The notes: generated by a model not told the origin, from the letters alone. DNA of 39,537 nt from Flavobacteriaceae bacterium UBA2540 (GCA_002340765.1 DDMS01000046.1:1-39537), one strand, 5' to 3'. Positions 1-7,778 are shown, numbered from the stretch's first letter. Numbers and translations are program-made.

Positions 1-549
1 GATGTCAATCCAAGTTTGGTGGATGTTTCTGTAAAACATATTACGAAAGATCATACAATTGCTGATTTTAGTCTCATAAATCAAAATGGTGAAATCATCA
101 CTAAAAATGATTACAAAAACAAAATTTATATTGCTGATTTCTTTTTTACTAGTTGCACAAATATTTGCATTGCAATGGTTTATAATATGAATGAATTGCA
201 GGAATTTTATAAAAATGACAATGACATTCTCTTTCTCTCACATTCTGTGACACCTGAAATTGATAGCGTGCCAATTTTGAAAGAATATGCCAAAAACAAA
301 GGTGTTATTGACGGAAAATGGAATGTAACTACAGGAGACAAAAAACACATTTATGAATTGGCGAGGAAAAGTTATTTTGCTGTGATAGAAGATGGAGATG
401 GAGGAGAAGATGATTTTATCCATACAGAGCAGTTTATTTTAGTTGATAAAGAATACAGAATTCGCGGTTTTTATGATGGAACAAATAAAAAAGACATGGA
501 AAAGCTAAAACAAGATGTTTTTTTGTTAAGAGTTGAATATAAAGATTAG
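1..549 (+). CDS. SCO1/SenC family copper chaperone, 5' end cut off by the window
   Basis: The reading frame is open from the first base, so the gene starts upstream; 182 codons are visible. It is a thioredoxin-fold protein of the SCO1/SenC/PrrC family, which delivers copper to the CuA site of cytochrome c oxidase or acts as a thiol-disulfide reductase outside the cytoplasmic membrane. The CxxxC copper ligand pair (SCTNIC) is encoded at 154-168, inside the usual beta-strand context (IADFFFTSCTN). The third ligand, a His, is at 421-423 in the segment DFIHTEQFILVD, matching the family's HS/HT..F.LVD motif. The N-terminal membrane anchor expected for the family would lie before the window. An internal TTG at 16 is unlikely to be the true start because the fold continues upstream of it. 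Family assignment is firm; whether it serves oxidase assembly is inferred. Confidence 0.88.
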   Translation, partial: DVNPSLVDVSVKHITKDHTIADFSLINQNGEIITKNDYKNKIYIADFFFTSCTNICIAMVYNMNELQEFYKNDNDILFLSHSVTPEIDSVPILKEYAKNKGVIDGKWNVTTGDKKHIYELARKSYFAVIEDGDGGEDDFIHTEQFILVDKEYRIRGFYDGTNKKDMEKLKQDVFLLRVEYKD

Positions 550-621
550 AGTAAAAATTTCATTTTTCATTTTTTTATCAATTTTATTAACACATATTTA
601 CATAAAACCACTTTAAATAAC

Positions 622-653
622 TTGTTTAGAATCATTCTAAATGTTTATCTTTG
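622..653 (+). promoter_or_regulatory. feoAB promoter with overlapping palindromic operator (Fur-like box)
   Basis: A perfect inverted repeat, TTTAGAAT-C-ATTCTAAA, lies at 625-641. It sits between a TTG at 622-624 (-33 position) and TATCTTTG at 646-653, which fits the Bacteroidota -7 consensus TAnnTTTG; the spacer is 21 nt. A repressor bound there would block RNA polymerase. Because the downstream genes are feoA and feoB, an iron-responsive regulator (Fur type; a DtxR-family protein is the alternative) is the natural candidate. The palindrome and promoter are seen directly; the identity of the regulator is inferred. Confidence 0.7.
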
Positions 654-667
654 TGTAAAACTTATAT

Positions 668-690
668 CCCGCTTTAGCGGGACTCTTTTT
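668..690 (+). terminator. GC-rich hairpin plus T-run between the SCO gene and feoA
   Basis: CCCGC (668-672), loop TTTA and GCGGG (677-681) form a perfect 5-bp GC stem, followed after four bases by TTTTT. It lies downstream of the feo promoter and 20 nt before feoA, so it would sit in the feo 5' leader. It may be the terminator of the SCO transcript, read through the feo promoter, or a leader structure acting on feoA. Which one cannot be told from sequence. Confidence 0.5.
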
Positions 691-700
691 ATATAAAAAT

Positions 701-928
701 TTGAGCACAATAGCGACGTTACAGATTGGTGAAATTGGGTATATTTCTGAAGAATCTTTGGATTTTATTCCCCTAAAATTGTTGGAAATGGGTTGTTTGC
801 CTGGGGCAGAAGTGCAATTATTGCAGATTGCACCATTAAAAGATCCACTTTACATTTGTGTAAACGGAAGTCATTTAGCAATCAGAGTTGAAACTGCAGA
901 ACAAATCAAAGTGCTAAAAATTGAATAA
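701..928 (+). CDS. feoA: FeoA, ferrous iron transport accessory protein
   Basis: This is a 75-residue single-domain protein of the FeoA family (SH3-like fold), a small cytoplasmic partner of the FeoB iron permease. Family hallmarks are visible: an N-terminal strand (ATLQIGEIGYI), the LLEMGCLPGAEVQLL segment equivalent to the canonical L.(D/E)MG..PG..V motif, and a final strand LAIRVETAEQIKVL. The start is a TTG at 701; no in-frame ATG exists upstream, and the protein beginning there already covers the whole domain. It is preceded by a promoter with a palindromic operator and by a hairpin, and followed three bases after its stop by feoB. Co-transcription with feoB is inferred from that spacing. 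Confidence 0.9.
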   Translation: MSTIATLQIGEIGYISEESLDFIPLKLLEMGCLPGAEVQLLQIAPLKDPLYICVNGSHLAIRVETAEQIKVLKIE

Positions 929-931
929 TCA

Positions 932-3043
932 ATGGCGAATAGACCTATAAAAGTTGCTTTAATTGGAAATCCAAATACTGGAAAAACCTTGCTTTTTAAT
1001 CAGCTAACGGGCCTGAATCAAAAAGTAGGGAATTATCCTGGTGTTACAGTGGATAAAAAAGAAGGAATTAGCAAATTATCTGGAACACAAAGTGCTATTA
1101 TAATTGATTTACCTGGAACGTATAGCATAAATCCAACATCAATTGATGAAACAATTGTGTTGAAAACCTTGCTTAAAAAAGACATTAAAGAATCTCCTGA
1201 TGTAATTTTGGTGTTGGCTGATGTGGAAAATTTGAAAAGAAATTTACTACTTTTTTCACAAATTAAAGATTTAGAAATTCCCACAGTTTTGGCAATTAAC
1301 ATGGTTGATCAAATGCAAAAAAAAGGAATTTCGATTTTTTTATCTGTTTTAGAAAAAGAATTGAATACTGAAGTTATTTTAATTAGTGCTAAAAGAAATG
1401 AGGGCATTAAAGAGGTAAAAGAAGCCATAATCCGTTGTCATGTTGCTGCAAAAGCATCACCTTTGTGCGGCATCAATCATAAAATTGACCCTGATTATTT
1501 TGCAAAACTGAAAGAAATAAGTCCAAGTCATTCTTTATATGAATTGTGGTTGATGATTACGCAAAATAATTTTCCTGAAACTGTGACTTCAGAAGAAAAA
1601 GAAGACCTTTTAGCATTTAAAAAAGACATTTCAAAACTCAAAAAATACCAACACAAAGAAACCATTTATCGGTATCAGGAAATTAACAAAATCCTGAAGA
1701 AAACCTATATTGTTGACAAATCTAAAGCGAGTGATCTTCAAAGTAAATTGGATAAAATATTTACACACAAAATTTTTGGATATTTTTTTTTCTTTCTTAT
1801 TTTACTTGTTATTTTTCAATCAATATTTGATTGGGCGTTATTGCCAATGGATTTAATTGATGGTTTTTTTGCACAATTATCTGAACTTGCAAAAGCATCT
1901 TTTCCAGAAGGAGTTTTTACGGATTTGTTAACCGAGGGAATCATTCCCGGTATTGGAGGTGTGATAATTTTTATCCCTCAAATCGCTATTTTATTTCTAT
2001 TTATAGCCATTTTGGAAGAAACTGGTTATATGAGTCGCGTTGTTTTTTTGATGGATAAAATCATGCGACGTTTTGGGATGAATGGTAAAAGTATTATCCC
2101 TTTAATTTCTGGAACAGCCTGTGCAATTCCTGCAATTATGGCAACAAGAACAATTTCAAATTGGAAAGAACGACTGATTACGATTTTGGTTGTGCCTTTC
2201 ACAACCTGTTCTGCAAGATTGCCAGTGTATGCTATTTTGATTGCTTTAATTATTCCTGATACTAAAATTTTTGGCTTTCTGAATTTGCAAGGTTTGGTCT
2301 TACTCTCTTTGTATACTTTGGGTTTTGGAATGGCGATTTTTGCAGCTTATATTTTACATAAAATACTGGATATAAATTCGAAATCTTTTTTTGTAATTGA
2401 AATGCCCAACTATAAATTACCTTCCCTAAAAAATGTTTTTTTTGAAATGGTTGAAAAAACGAAAGCCTTTGTTTTCGGTGCAGGAAAAATCATTTTGGCT
2501 TTGTCAATAGTTTTGTGGTTTTTGGCCTCAAATGGCTCCTCAGAGTATAAAAATGCTGCTGAAATAGTTTCGAAAATGGAAGTAAATCGAGGTATTTCAT
2601 CCGAAGAAATGGATAAAAGAATAGCATCATTCAAATTAGAAAATTCTTATATTGGAATGTTGGGAAAATCTATTGAACCCTCCATAAAACCATTGGGTTT
2701 TGATTGGAAAATTGGCATTGCTTTGATTACTTCTTTTGCAGCCCGTGAAGTTTTTGTTGGAACGTTGGCAACTATTTATAGTGTAGAAGCAAATGATGAT
2801 GATGTTACAACCATCAAACAAAAAATGGCTTCTGAAGTAAATCTTGAAACTGGTGAAAAACGATTTAATTTTCCAGTTGGTATGTCATTATTGATATTTT
2901 ATGCCTTTGCGATGCAATGTATGGCAACTTTGGCAATTGTAAAAAAAGAGACAAAAACATGGAAATGGCCTATGATTCAATTAATTGGAATGGGAGTTTT
3001 GGCATATATTTCTTCTTTAATAACCTATCAAATTTTAAGTTAA
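932..3043 (+). CDS. feoB: FeoB, GTPase-coupled Fe(II) permease
   Basis: At 703 residues this is a full-length FeoB, the inner-membrane ferrous iron transporter. The N-terminal G domain shows G1 GNPNTGKT (residues 12-19), G3 DLPGT and G4 NMVD (in AINMVDQ). A helical spacer follows to about residue 275. The rest is a polytopic membrane region beginning at GYFFFFLILLVIFQ. Both Gate regions carry the expected cysteines: SGTACAIPAIMATRT and VPFTTCSARLP. The C-terminal part (AAREVFVGTLATIYS) is also typical. The ATG lies three bases after the feoA stop, and the stop TAA overlaps the ATG of the next small gene. Iron specificity is family knowledge; the palindromic operator upstream supports control by iron. 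Confidence 0.96.
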   Translation: MANRPIKVALIGNPNTGKTLLFNQLTGLNQKVGNYPGVTVDKKEGISKLSGTQSAIIIDLPGTYSINPTSIDETIVLKTLLKKDIKESPDVILVLADVENLKRNLLLFSQIKDLEIPTVLAINMVDQMQKKGISIFLSVLEKELNTEVILISAKRNEGIKEVKEAIIRCHVAAKASPLCGINHKIDPDYFAKLKEISPSHSLYELWLMITQNNFPETVTSEEKEDLLAFKKDISKLKKYQHKETIYRYQEINKILKKTYIVDKSKASDLQSKLDKIFTHKIFGYFFFFLILLVIFQSIFDWALLPMDLIDGFFAQLSELAKASFPEGVFTDLLTEGIIPGIGGVIIFIPQIAILFLFIAILEETGYMSRVVFLMDKIMRRFGMNGKSIIPLISGTACAIPAIMATRTISNWKERLITILVVPFTTCSARLPVYAILIALIIPDTKIFGFLNLQGLVLLSLYTLGFGMAIFAAYILHKILDINSKSFFVIEMPNYKLPSLKNVFFEMVEKTKAFVFGAGKIILALSIVLWFLASNGSSEYKNAAEIVSKMEVNRGISSEEMDKRIASFKLENSYIGMLGKSIEPSIKPLGFDWKIGIALITSFAAREVFVGTLATIYSVEANDDDVTTIKQKMASEVNLETGEKRFNFPVGMSLLIFYAFAMQCMATLAIVKKETKTWKWPMIQLIGMGVLAYISSLITYQILS

Positions 3044-3159
3044 TGCAAAGAATCCTAGTTTTTATTTTATTGATTGTTGCAGTTATATTTTTATTAAAAA
3101 AATATGTTTTTACATCAAAGAAATCTAAAAGTTGTGATAAAGACTGCTCTTGTCACTAA
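3043..3159 (+). CDS. FeoB-associated Cys-rich membrane peptide
   Basis: A 38-codon gene starts at an ATG sharing an A with the feoB stop (TAATG), so translation is probably coupled. The product is one hydrophobic helix (residues 4-18, ILVFILLIVAVIFLL) followed by a basic stretch and a short Cys-rich tail (SCDKDCSCH, Cys 31, 35 and 37). This matches the small proteins annotated as FeoB-associated Cys-rich membrane proteins, found directly after feoB in many Bacteroidota and Firmicutes. The function is not established; a thiol- or metal-binding accessory role in Fe(II) uptake is inferred from position and composition. The frame is open further upstream inside feoB, but the coupled ATG at 3043 gives the sensible product. 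Confidence 0.8.
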   Translation: MQRILVFILLIVAVIFLLKKYVFTSKKSKSCDKDCSCH

Positions 3160-3246
3160 ATCTTAACAGAAAATTATTATATTTGATAATCAAGGTTTTC
3201 TAATTTTGAAAATAATTAAACTCGCTAAAATTAATCTAAAAACTAA

Positions 3247-3789
3247 ATGAAAAAATCTATTTTATTAATTGCTTTTTTGGCAATTTTAACAGCAACTACT
3301 TCTGAAATTTCAGCTCAAAAATTCTCAAAAATGGATGCAAGTCCTATGGATGCTGCAGCATTTCCATCAAATTGGAGAGAATCAAACAAATTGGTAAAAG
3401 TTGTATATAGTCGTCCGCAATTAAAAGGAAGAACGTTGGAAAAATTAGTACCAAATGGGAAAGTTTGGCGAACAGGCGCTAATGAAGCTGCAGAAATTAC
3501 GTTTTATAAAAAAGTTACTTTTGGAGGAAAAGAAGTAAATCCAGGAACATATACGCTATTTACGATACCAACTGATGAGGATTGGATAGTTATTTTAAGC
3601 AATCAAAAAAATGTTTGGGGTTCTTATTTTTACGATGAAAAGGATGATGTTTTAAGAGTTACTGGAAAAGTTACTACTTCTCAGGATTTAATTGAAGAAT
3701 TTTCAATTGTTTTTGAAGGGGAGGATAATAGCGCAACTATGTATATTGGTTGGGCAAAAAAAGTTGTTGCCGTCCTTATAAAAGGATAA
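3247..3789 (+). CDS. Secreted DUF2911 domain protein
   Basis: A 180-residue protein with a clear Sec signal peptide (MKKSILLIAFLAILTAT, cleavage probably after SEISA around residue 23). The mature part matches the DUF2911 family, common in Bacteroidota: VKVVYSRPQLKGR, the LVPNGKVWRTGANEAAEITF segment, GGKEVNPGTYTLFTIP and NVWGSYFYDEKDDVLRV are the recognisable blocks. No enzymatic activity is known for the family, and none can be assigned. It lies 87 nt after the feo genes with a -7-like TATATTTG at 3178-3185 (a suitable -33 is not at ideal distance), so it may have its own promoter. A terminator hairpin follows its stop at 3820. Confidence 0.85.
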   Translation: MKKSILLIAFLAILTATTSEISAQKFSKMDASPMDAAAFPSNWRESNKLVKVVYSRPQLKGRTLEKLVPNGKVWRTGANEAAEITFYKKVTFGGKEVNPGTYTLFTIPTDEDWIVILSNQKNVWGSYFYDEKDDVLRVTGKVTTSQDLIEEFSIVFEGEDNSATMYIGWAKKVVAVLIKG

Positions 3790-3819
3790 AACGAATAAAT
3801 ATCTTTATAAAAATAATTG

Positions 3820-3850
3820 AATCCTGTTGCTTTGTCTCCAGGATTTTTTT
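3820..3850 (+). terminator. Rho-independent terminator after the DUF2911 gene
   Basis: AATCCTG (3820-3826) and CAGGATT (3839-3845) form a perfect 7-bp stem with a 12-nt loop, and the right arm runs into a T-run ending at 3850. It is 31 nt after the stop at 3789. Confidence 0.8.
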
Positions 3851-4031
3851 ATACCTAAAAATTCACAAAGTTTATTGTAAAAATAAGTATCTCATAACCA
3901 TAAACAAAAAGCGTTTATGGGATACAAAACCAATCTAAGTGTTATGAAACACCCTTTTACTTTATTTTTTTTAAGATTAGTAAATAAAATACTTTTGTTT
4001 CAAAGGGTGAAGTCTAAATTTATCAAGTTGT
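3851..4031. other. Gene-free stretch with two inverted repeats
   Basis: No coding potential is seen. CCATAAAC at 3899-3906 pairs with GTTTATGG at 3913-3920. CACCCTTT at 3950-3957 is the reverse complement of AAAGGGTG at 4002-4009, with GAAAC (3946-3950) and GTTTC (3997-4001) as a second nested pair. The outer pair lies just downstream of the minus-strand pseudogene and could be its old terminator region, but no clean T-run supports that. Confidence 0.4.
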
Positions 4032-4896
4032 TCAAAAATCATTAAAGCCCAGTTTTTTTGTATTTTCATCAATCAAATAATAGTTTTTGTTTTCAATAAT
4101 TTTTATGTTGTTTTTTCTTTAAGTTGCTAAGTGAAGCAAAATATCACCCATATTAGAAATATCATCTCTTCACCTCATAAAACTGATTGGAATATCACTT
4201 TTTTTAAAAGTATTCATCCATTTTTGCCAATATAAAAACATTTCTTCAGTATAATTGCTTAGCATCAAAATTCCCTCTTATTTTTTGATATAATTGAAAT
4301 TTTCCCAAATAGAACTCTTTGCTATCTTACTGTTTTGTTCGCTTTTCCGGGTATTATTTCTAACTTTTTGCGCATTGAAATAATCTTTGTTTTTGTAATT
4401 CTTTTATACTTATACGTATTTTGGTAAGTGTTTGTCTTTAAATAAATAATCAATTGCTTTCAAATTATCATATAATTTGTTGGTGTTATTTTTTGAAGCC
4501 ACCTCACTTTTGATGTGGAATTTAGTTAATTCAGAATTTGGTCCATATAAGATTTTTTTGTTATTATCACCCCATACTCAGCTGCAATGTTTTTAAAATC
4601 TTTAATTTTTAATTTATTACAAAGTTTAAGAGTAGTGTTTGCGTCTTCGATCAAAGAATAATTGAAATTGTTAGATTCAACAGAAAAACCAAATCCCAAA
4701 TGATCAAGAGTGACAACTCTATAGTATTCAATTAAAATAGTAATAATTTGATTGAGATCAAAAGAGATTAAAGGATAACCATGAAAATCACAATAGTTTC
4801 TTTTTTTGTTGCGAATGGATCAGTTTCAATTACGAATAACATTCTGTCATCGATATTGATAAATTTTCTTGATTTTCTGCATTTTTCTGCGGTCAT
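4032..4896 (-). pseudogene. Decayed alpha/beta hydrolase (haloalkane-dehalogenase-like)
   Basis: Read on the minus strand, the region gives alpha/beta-hydrolase sequence broken into pieces. An ATG at 4896 opens a stretch starting MTAEKCRKSRKF and continuing FVIETDPF, ending in a frameshift at the oxyanion region. The next frame resumes with HGYPLISFDLNQI, RVVTLDHLGFGFSVES and NYSLIEDANTTLKL. The nucleophile elbow reads AAEYG where this subfamily has HDYG, so the catalytic Asp is gone. Further fragments follow in shifting frames: GPNSELTKFHIKSEV, WENFNYIKK (then a stop), and PISFMR-stop-RDDISNMGDILLH, which is the acid/cap end of the fold. At least two frameshifts and four internal stops make it non-functional. 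The family call rests on recognised motif order; the exact parent enzyme is uncertain. Confidence 0.8.
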
Positions 4897-5406
4897 GATT
4901 TTTATTTTTTAGGGTTTTCAAAATTAATTTACAACATATTACACTAAAAAATAGTATAAATAAAAGATTTAAATATCTAAAATAGCATTGGGTTAGCATA
5001 CATATGAGCGGTGGGAATAATAAGTGTATGATAATTAGTATAAGTGGATTTAAATTAAAAACAATAACGAATTATGTTTTGAATTAATATGGATATTTTG
5101 ATTAAACTTAAAAATTTTAAAACAAAAATATTTAAATAGACCACAAAAAAATCTTGTTGAATTTAGAGTTAAATTCAAGAGGATTTTCAATTTTTTAATG
5201 GGTTTAGGGCTCGTTAGGGGTACTTTTTAAATTTGGATTTATTAATTATTAATACTGTAAAGTTAGTTCGATAAATGATCAAAAAGCACAAAAATCGTTT
5301 AACGTAAGCATGCGATGTCAAGTGAAAATAAGTGGGTAATTTTTAAGAATAATTGGTTTTAAGGAATGAAAAATATTCAATAATTGTAGTATAGGATAAA
5401 AAGTAA
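4897..5406. other. Gene-free stretch between the pseudogene and the tRNA
   Basis: No gene is visible on either strand. The one clear structure is an imperfect hairpin at 5148-5187: TTGAATTT (5157-5164) pairs with AAATTCAA (5171-5178) over a 6-nt loop, and the stem extends eight more pairs outward past one G-G mismatch and one G-T pair. A T-run starts four bases after it. Nothing else stands out except strong A/T bias. Confidence 0.4.
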
Positions 5407-5432
5407 AAAAGCATCTCTTTTGAGATGCTTTT
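5407..5432 (-). terminator. Terminator of the tRNA-Leu transcript (stem works on both strands)
   Basis: AAGCATCTC (5409-5417), TTTT and GAGATGCTT (5422-5430) make a perfect 9-bp stem, extendable by two A-T pairs. On the minus strand it is followed by a run of T residues and starts 11 nt after the tRNA 3' end, the right place for its terminator. Confidence 0.8.
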
Positions 5433-5440
5433 AAACTTTG

Positions 5441-5522
5441 TACAGGCGGAGAGACTCGAACTCTCACACCTCACGGCACTAGATCCTAAGTCTAGCGTGT
5501 CTACCAATTCCACCACGCCTGC
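5441..5522 (-). tRNA. tRNA-Leu (anticodon TAG)
   Basis: The minus strand folds into an 82-nt class II tRNA. Acceptor arm GCAGGCG pairs with CGCCTGT (first pair G-U) with discriminator A. The anticodon stem CTAGA/TCTAG encloses loop CTTAGGA, giving anticodon TAG (Leu, CUA codons). The T arm is GAGAG-TTCGAGT-CTCTC, and a long variable arm (TGCCGTGAGGTGT) sits between, as expected for leucine tRNAs. CCA is not encoded. A promoter lies upstream and a terminator follows directly, so it is probably a single-gene transcript. Confidence 0.95.
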
Positions 5523-5533
5523 ATTTCGGACTG

Positions 5534-5562
5534 CAAATATAAACAAACATCACAAACTACAA
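5534..5562 (-). promoter_or_regulatory. Promoter of tRNA-Leu
   Basis: On the minus strand TATATTTG (5541 down to 5534) fits the TAnnTTTG -7 box and TTG (5562-5560) the -33 box, with an 18-nt spacer. The tRNA begins 12 nt after the -7 box. Confidence 0.65.
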
Positions 5563-5611
5563 AGCAGTTCATTATTATTTTTATATTTTTGAATTGATTT
5601 AAAAATAACAC

Positions 5612-7003
5612 ATGAATACTATAAAATCATACATAGGAAACCATAAAAATAGATTTGTTGAAGAATTAATTGAACTTCTAAAAATTCCATCAATTAGTGC
5701 TGATTCTGCATACAAAAAAGATATTTTACTAACTGCTGATTTTGTTTTAGAAAGTCTAAAAAAAGCGGGATGTGATCATGTGGAGCTTTTCGAAACACCC
5801 GGAAATCCAATCGTTTATGGTGAAAAAATAATCAATAAAAACCTACCTACAGTTTTAGTTTATGGACATTATGATGTGCAACCTGCTGATCCTATTGATT
5901 TGTGGAATTCTCCGCCATTTGAACCTGTCACCAAAACAACAGCGATTCATCCTGAAGGGGCAATTTTTGCCAGAGGTGCTTGTGACGACAAAGGGCAAAT
6001 GTATATGCACATCAAAGCATTTGAGTACATGATTGCTGAAGGAAATTTACCTTGTAATGTAAAATTCATGATTGAAGGAGAAGAGGAAGTGGGTTCAAAA
6101 AATTTGTCTTGGTTTGTACCCAGAAACAAGGAGAAATTAGCCAATGATGTGATTTTGATTTCTGATACAGGAATGATTGCGAATGATATCCCATCCATCA
6201 CCACTGGTTTGCGTGGTTTGAGCTATGTAGAAGTGGAAGTGACAGGGCCCAATAGAGATTTACATTCTGGTTTGTATGGAGGTGCTGTGGCAAATCCTAT
6301 CAATATTTTGACGAAAATGATTGCTTCTTTGCATGATCAACACAATCGCATTAGTATTCCTGGTTTTTATGATGACGTTGAGGAACTTGCATTGGTAGAA
6401 AGAGCTGAAATGGCAAAAGCACCTTTTTCATTAGAAAATTATAAAAAAGACCTGGATATTGATGCTGTTTATGGGGAAGAAGGCTATACAAGCAATGAAC
6501 GAAATTCCATCAGGCCAACACTAGATGTTAATGGAATTTGGGGAGGTTATACTGGTGAAGGTGCAAAAACAGTTATTGCTAGTAAAGCTTTTGCGAAAAT
6601 TTCGATGCGTTTGGTACCCAATCAAAATTGGGAGAAAATCACGGAATTGTTCAAAAATCATTTTGAGAGCATTGCTCCAGCATCTGTAAAAGTGGTGGTA
6701 AAACCGCATCATGGTGGACAGGGATATGTGACTCCTATGGACACAATTGAATATCAAGCTGCAAGCAAAGCCTATGAGGCGAGTTTTGGCAAAAAACCGA
6801 TTCCGCAAAGAAGTGGAGGCAGCATTCCTATTGTGGCATTGTTTGAAAAAGAACTGAAAAGCAAAACTATTTTGATGGGTTTTGGACTAGATTCTGATGC
6901 CATTCACTCCCCTAACGAACATTTTGGGATTTGGAATTATCTAAAAGGCATTGAAACGATTACTTATTTTTATAAGTATTTTATAGAGTTATATCAAAAA
7001 TAA
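5612..7003 (+). CDS. M20 family metallopeptidase (dipeptidase)
   Basis: A 463-residue zinc peptidase of the M20/M28 clan, probably cytoplasmic since no signal peptide is visible. Metal-site motifs are intact: HYDVQPADP (His86, Asp88), GACDDKGQM (bridging Asp near 125), EGEEEVGS (catalytic and metal Glu near 157-158), SDTG (Asp185) and a C-terminal His in SDAIHSPNEHF. The dimerisation/lid domain lies between about 200 and 350 and includes DLHSGLYGG. Length and motif spacing fit the CNDP-like dipeptidase branch that cleaves dipeptides or small N-acyl peptides; the true substrate is not determined. A TATTTTTG -7-like box lies at 5584-5591, and the gene is divergent from the tRNA, so it is probably transcribed alone. 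Confidence 0.92.
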   Translation: MNTIKSYIGNHKNRFVEELIELLKIPSISADSAYKKDILLTADFVLESLKKAGCDHVELFETPGNPIVYGEKIINKNLPTVLVYGHYDVQPADPIDLWNSPPFEPVTKTTAIHPEGAIFARGACDDKGQMYMHIKAFEYMIAEGNLPCNVKFMIEGEEEVGSKNLSWFVPRNKEKLANDVILISDTGMIANDIPSITTGLRGLSYVEVEVTGPNRDLHSGLYGGAVANPINILTKMIASLHDQHNRISIPGFYDDVEELALVERAEMAKAPFSLENYKKDLDIDAVYGEEGYTSNERNSIRPTLDVNGIWGGYTGEGAKTVIASKAFAKISMRLVPNQNWEKITELFKNHFESIAPASVKVVVKPHHGGQGYVTPMDTIEYQAASKAYEASFGKKPIPQRSGGSIPIVALFEKELKSKTILMGFGLDSDAIHSPNEHFGIWNYLKGIETITYFYKYFIELYQK

Positions 7004-7151
7004 ATCGATTGAAAGGCTTTTTGGGGAACTTCATGAGATTCAATTCAATATTCTTTCTCGAACTTTTCTTGAGAAAAAATCGGAAAAAAACTCCAAAAAA
7101 GTATAGAAAAAATAAGCAATGAAGTTTTAAAACTATTCATAACAAACGCTA

Positions 7152-7778
7152 TTATTTAATGATGGAAGCTTTGATGATAAAATCAATTTCAGGATACTTA
7201 TTTTGAATAAATTTATTCCCATATTTCTGAATTGAATCTTGACGAAAGCCCAATTTATCTCCGTATTTATCGTAAAATTTCAAAATATTCTCTGCTCCTT
7301 TTGTAACTTTAGCAATCACAGGAAATCCTTTGACACCACTATACTCTAACTCATCCAAACGATGATTGTCTTTCAAATTGATGAAAATTTGACTCGTTCT
7401 CGTTTTTACTCCTCCTCTTGCAAATGCAATTGTCATAGAATCATTTTTAACAAGTACAGGCTCATCATTGATTCCAAATTTACTCCATCTATTATTGATT
7501 ATAGAGTCGTTATGAATACCAAATTGAGCTACAAAATTGGGTACCACTCTGAAAATGGCAACATCTTTATAAAACCCATTTTTGATAAGTGAATACAATC
7601 TATCAACTCCTTCTGGAGACCATTCCCTTTTAGCATAAATTTCAAAATTCCCTTTGGTAGTCTCAAAAACTGCTTTGAATTCAGAGGGTGATTTCTCTTT
7701 TGCCCATTTGTCATTGAACAGTTTTTTACTACATGAAAAGAATAGTAAAAGCGCAAAAAGCAGTGTTATTTTTTTCAT
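7152..7778 (-). CDS. Cyclophilin-type peptidyl-prolyl isomerase lipoprotein
   Basis: A 208-residue protein beginning with a short lipoprotein signal (MKKITLLFALLLFFSC, lipidated Cys16), so it is probably tethered to a membrane facing the periplasm. The domain is cyclophilin-like: ETTKGNFEIYA, then FRVVPNFVAQFG (residues 76-87, holding the catalytic Arg77 and Gln85), then AFARGGVKTRTSQIFINL and FPVIAKVTKGAENI, matching the usual order. The second block differs from the canonical F.RV..GFM.QGGD, so activity is probable rather than certain. It would help fold exported proteins by cis-trans isomerisation of prolyl bonds. A TATATTTG box at 7801-7808 (minus) suggests its own promoter. The neighbouring M20 gene is convergent. 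Confidence 0.87.
   Translation of the reverse strand: MKKITLLFALLLFFSCSKKLFNDKWAKEKSPSEFKAVFETTKGNFEIYAKREWSPEGVDRLYSLIKNGFYKDVAIFRVVPNFVAQFGIHNDSIINNRWSKFGINDEPVLVKNDSMTIAFARGGVKTRTSQIFINLKDNHRLDELEYSGVKGFPVIAKVTKGAENILKFYDKYGDKLGFRQDSIQKYGNKFIQNKYPEIDFIIKASIIK

Noticed and set aside
1033..1302. Minus-strand open frame of 89 codons inside feoB
   Set aside because: It is antisense to an unambiguous FeoB G domain, has no recognisable domain, and is a by-product of A/T-rich codon use.
3750..3938. Small plus-strand frame after the DUF2911 gene
   Set aside because: It overlaps the end of the DUF2911 gene out of frame and runs through its terminator; the translation shows no domain.
5343..5546. 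Minus-strand frame of 67 codons (GVVELVDTLDLGSSAVRC..)
   Set aside because: This is the familiar spurious translation of a tRNA-Leu gene; the tRNA itself explains the sequence.
7028..7127. Inverted repeats (AACTTCAT/ATGAAGTT, TTTCTC/GAGAAA) between the M20 and isomerase genes
   Set aside because: Short arms, long spacing or missing T-runs on the exit side; not distinguishable from chance in A/T-rich spacer.
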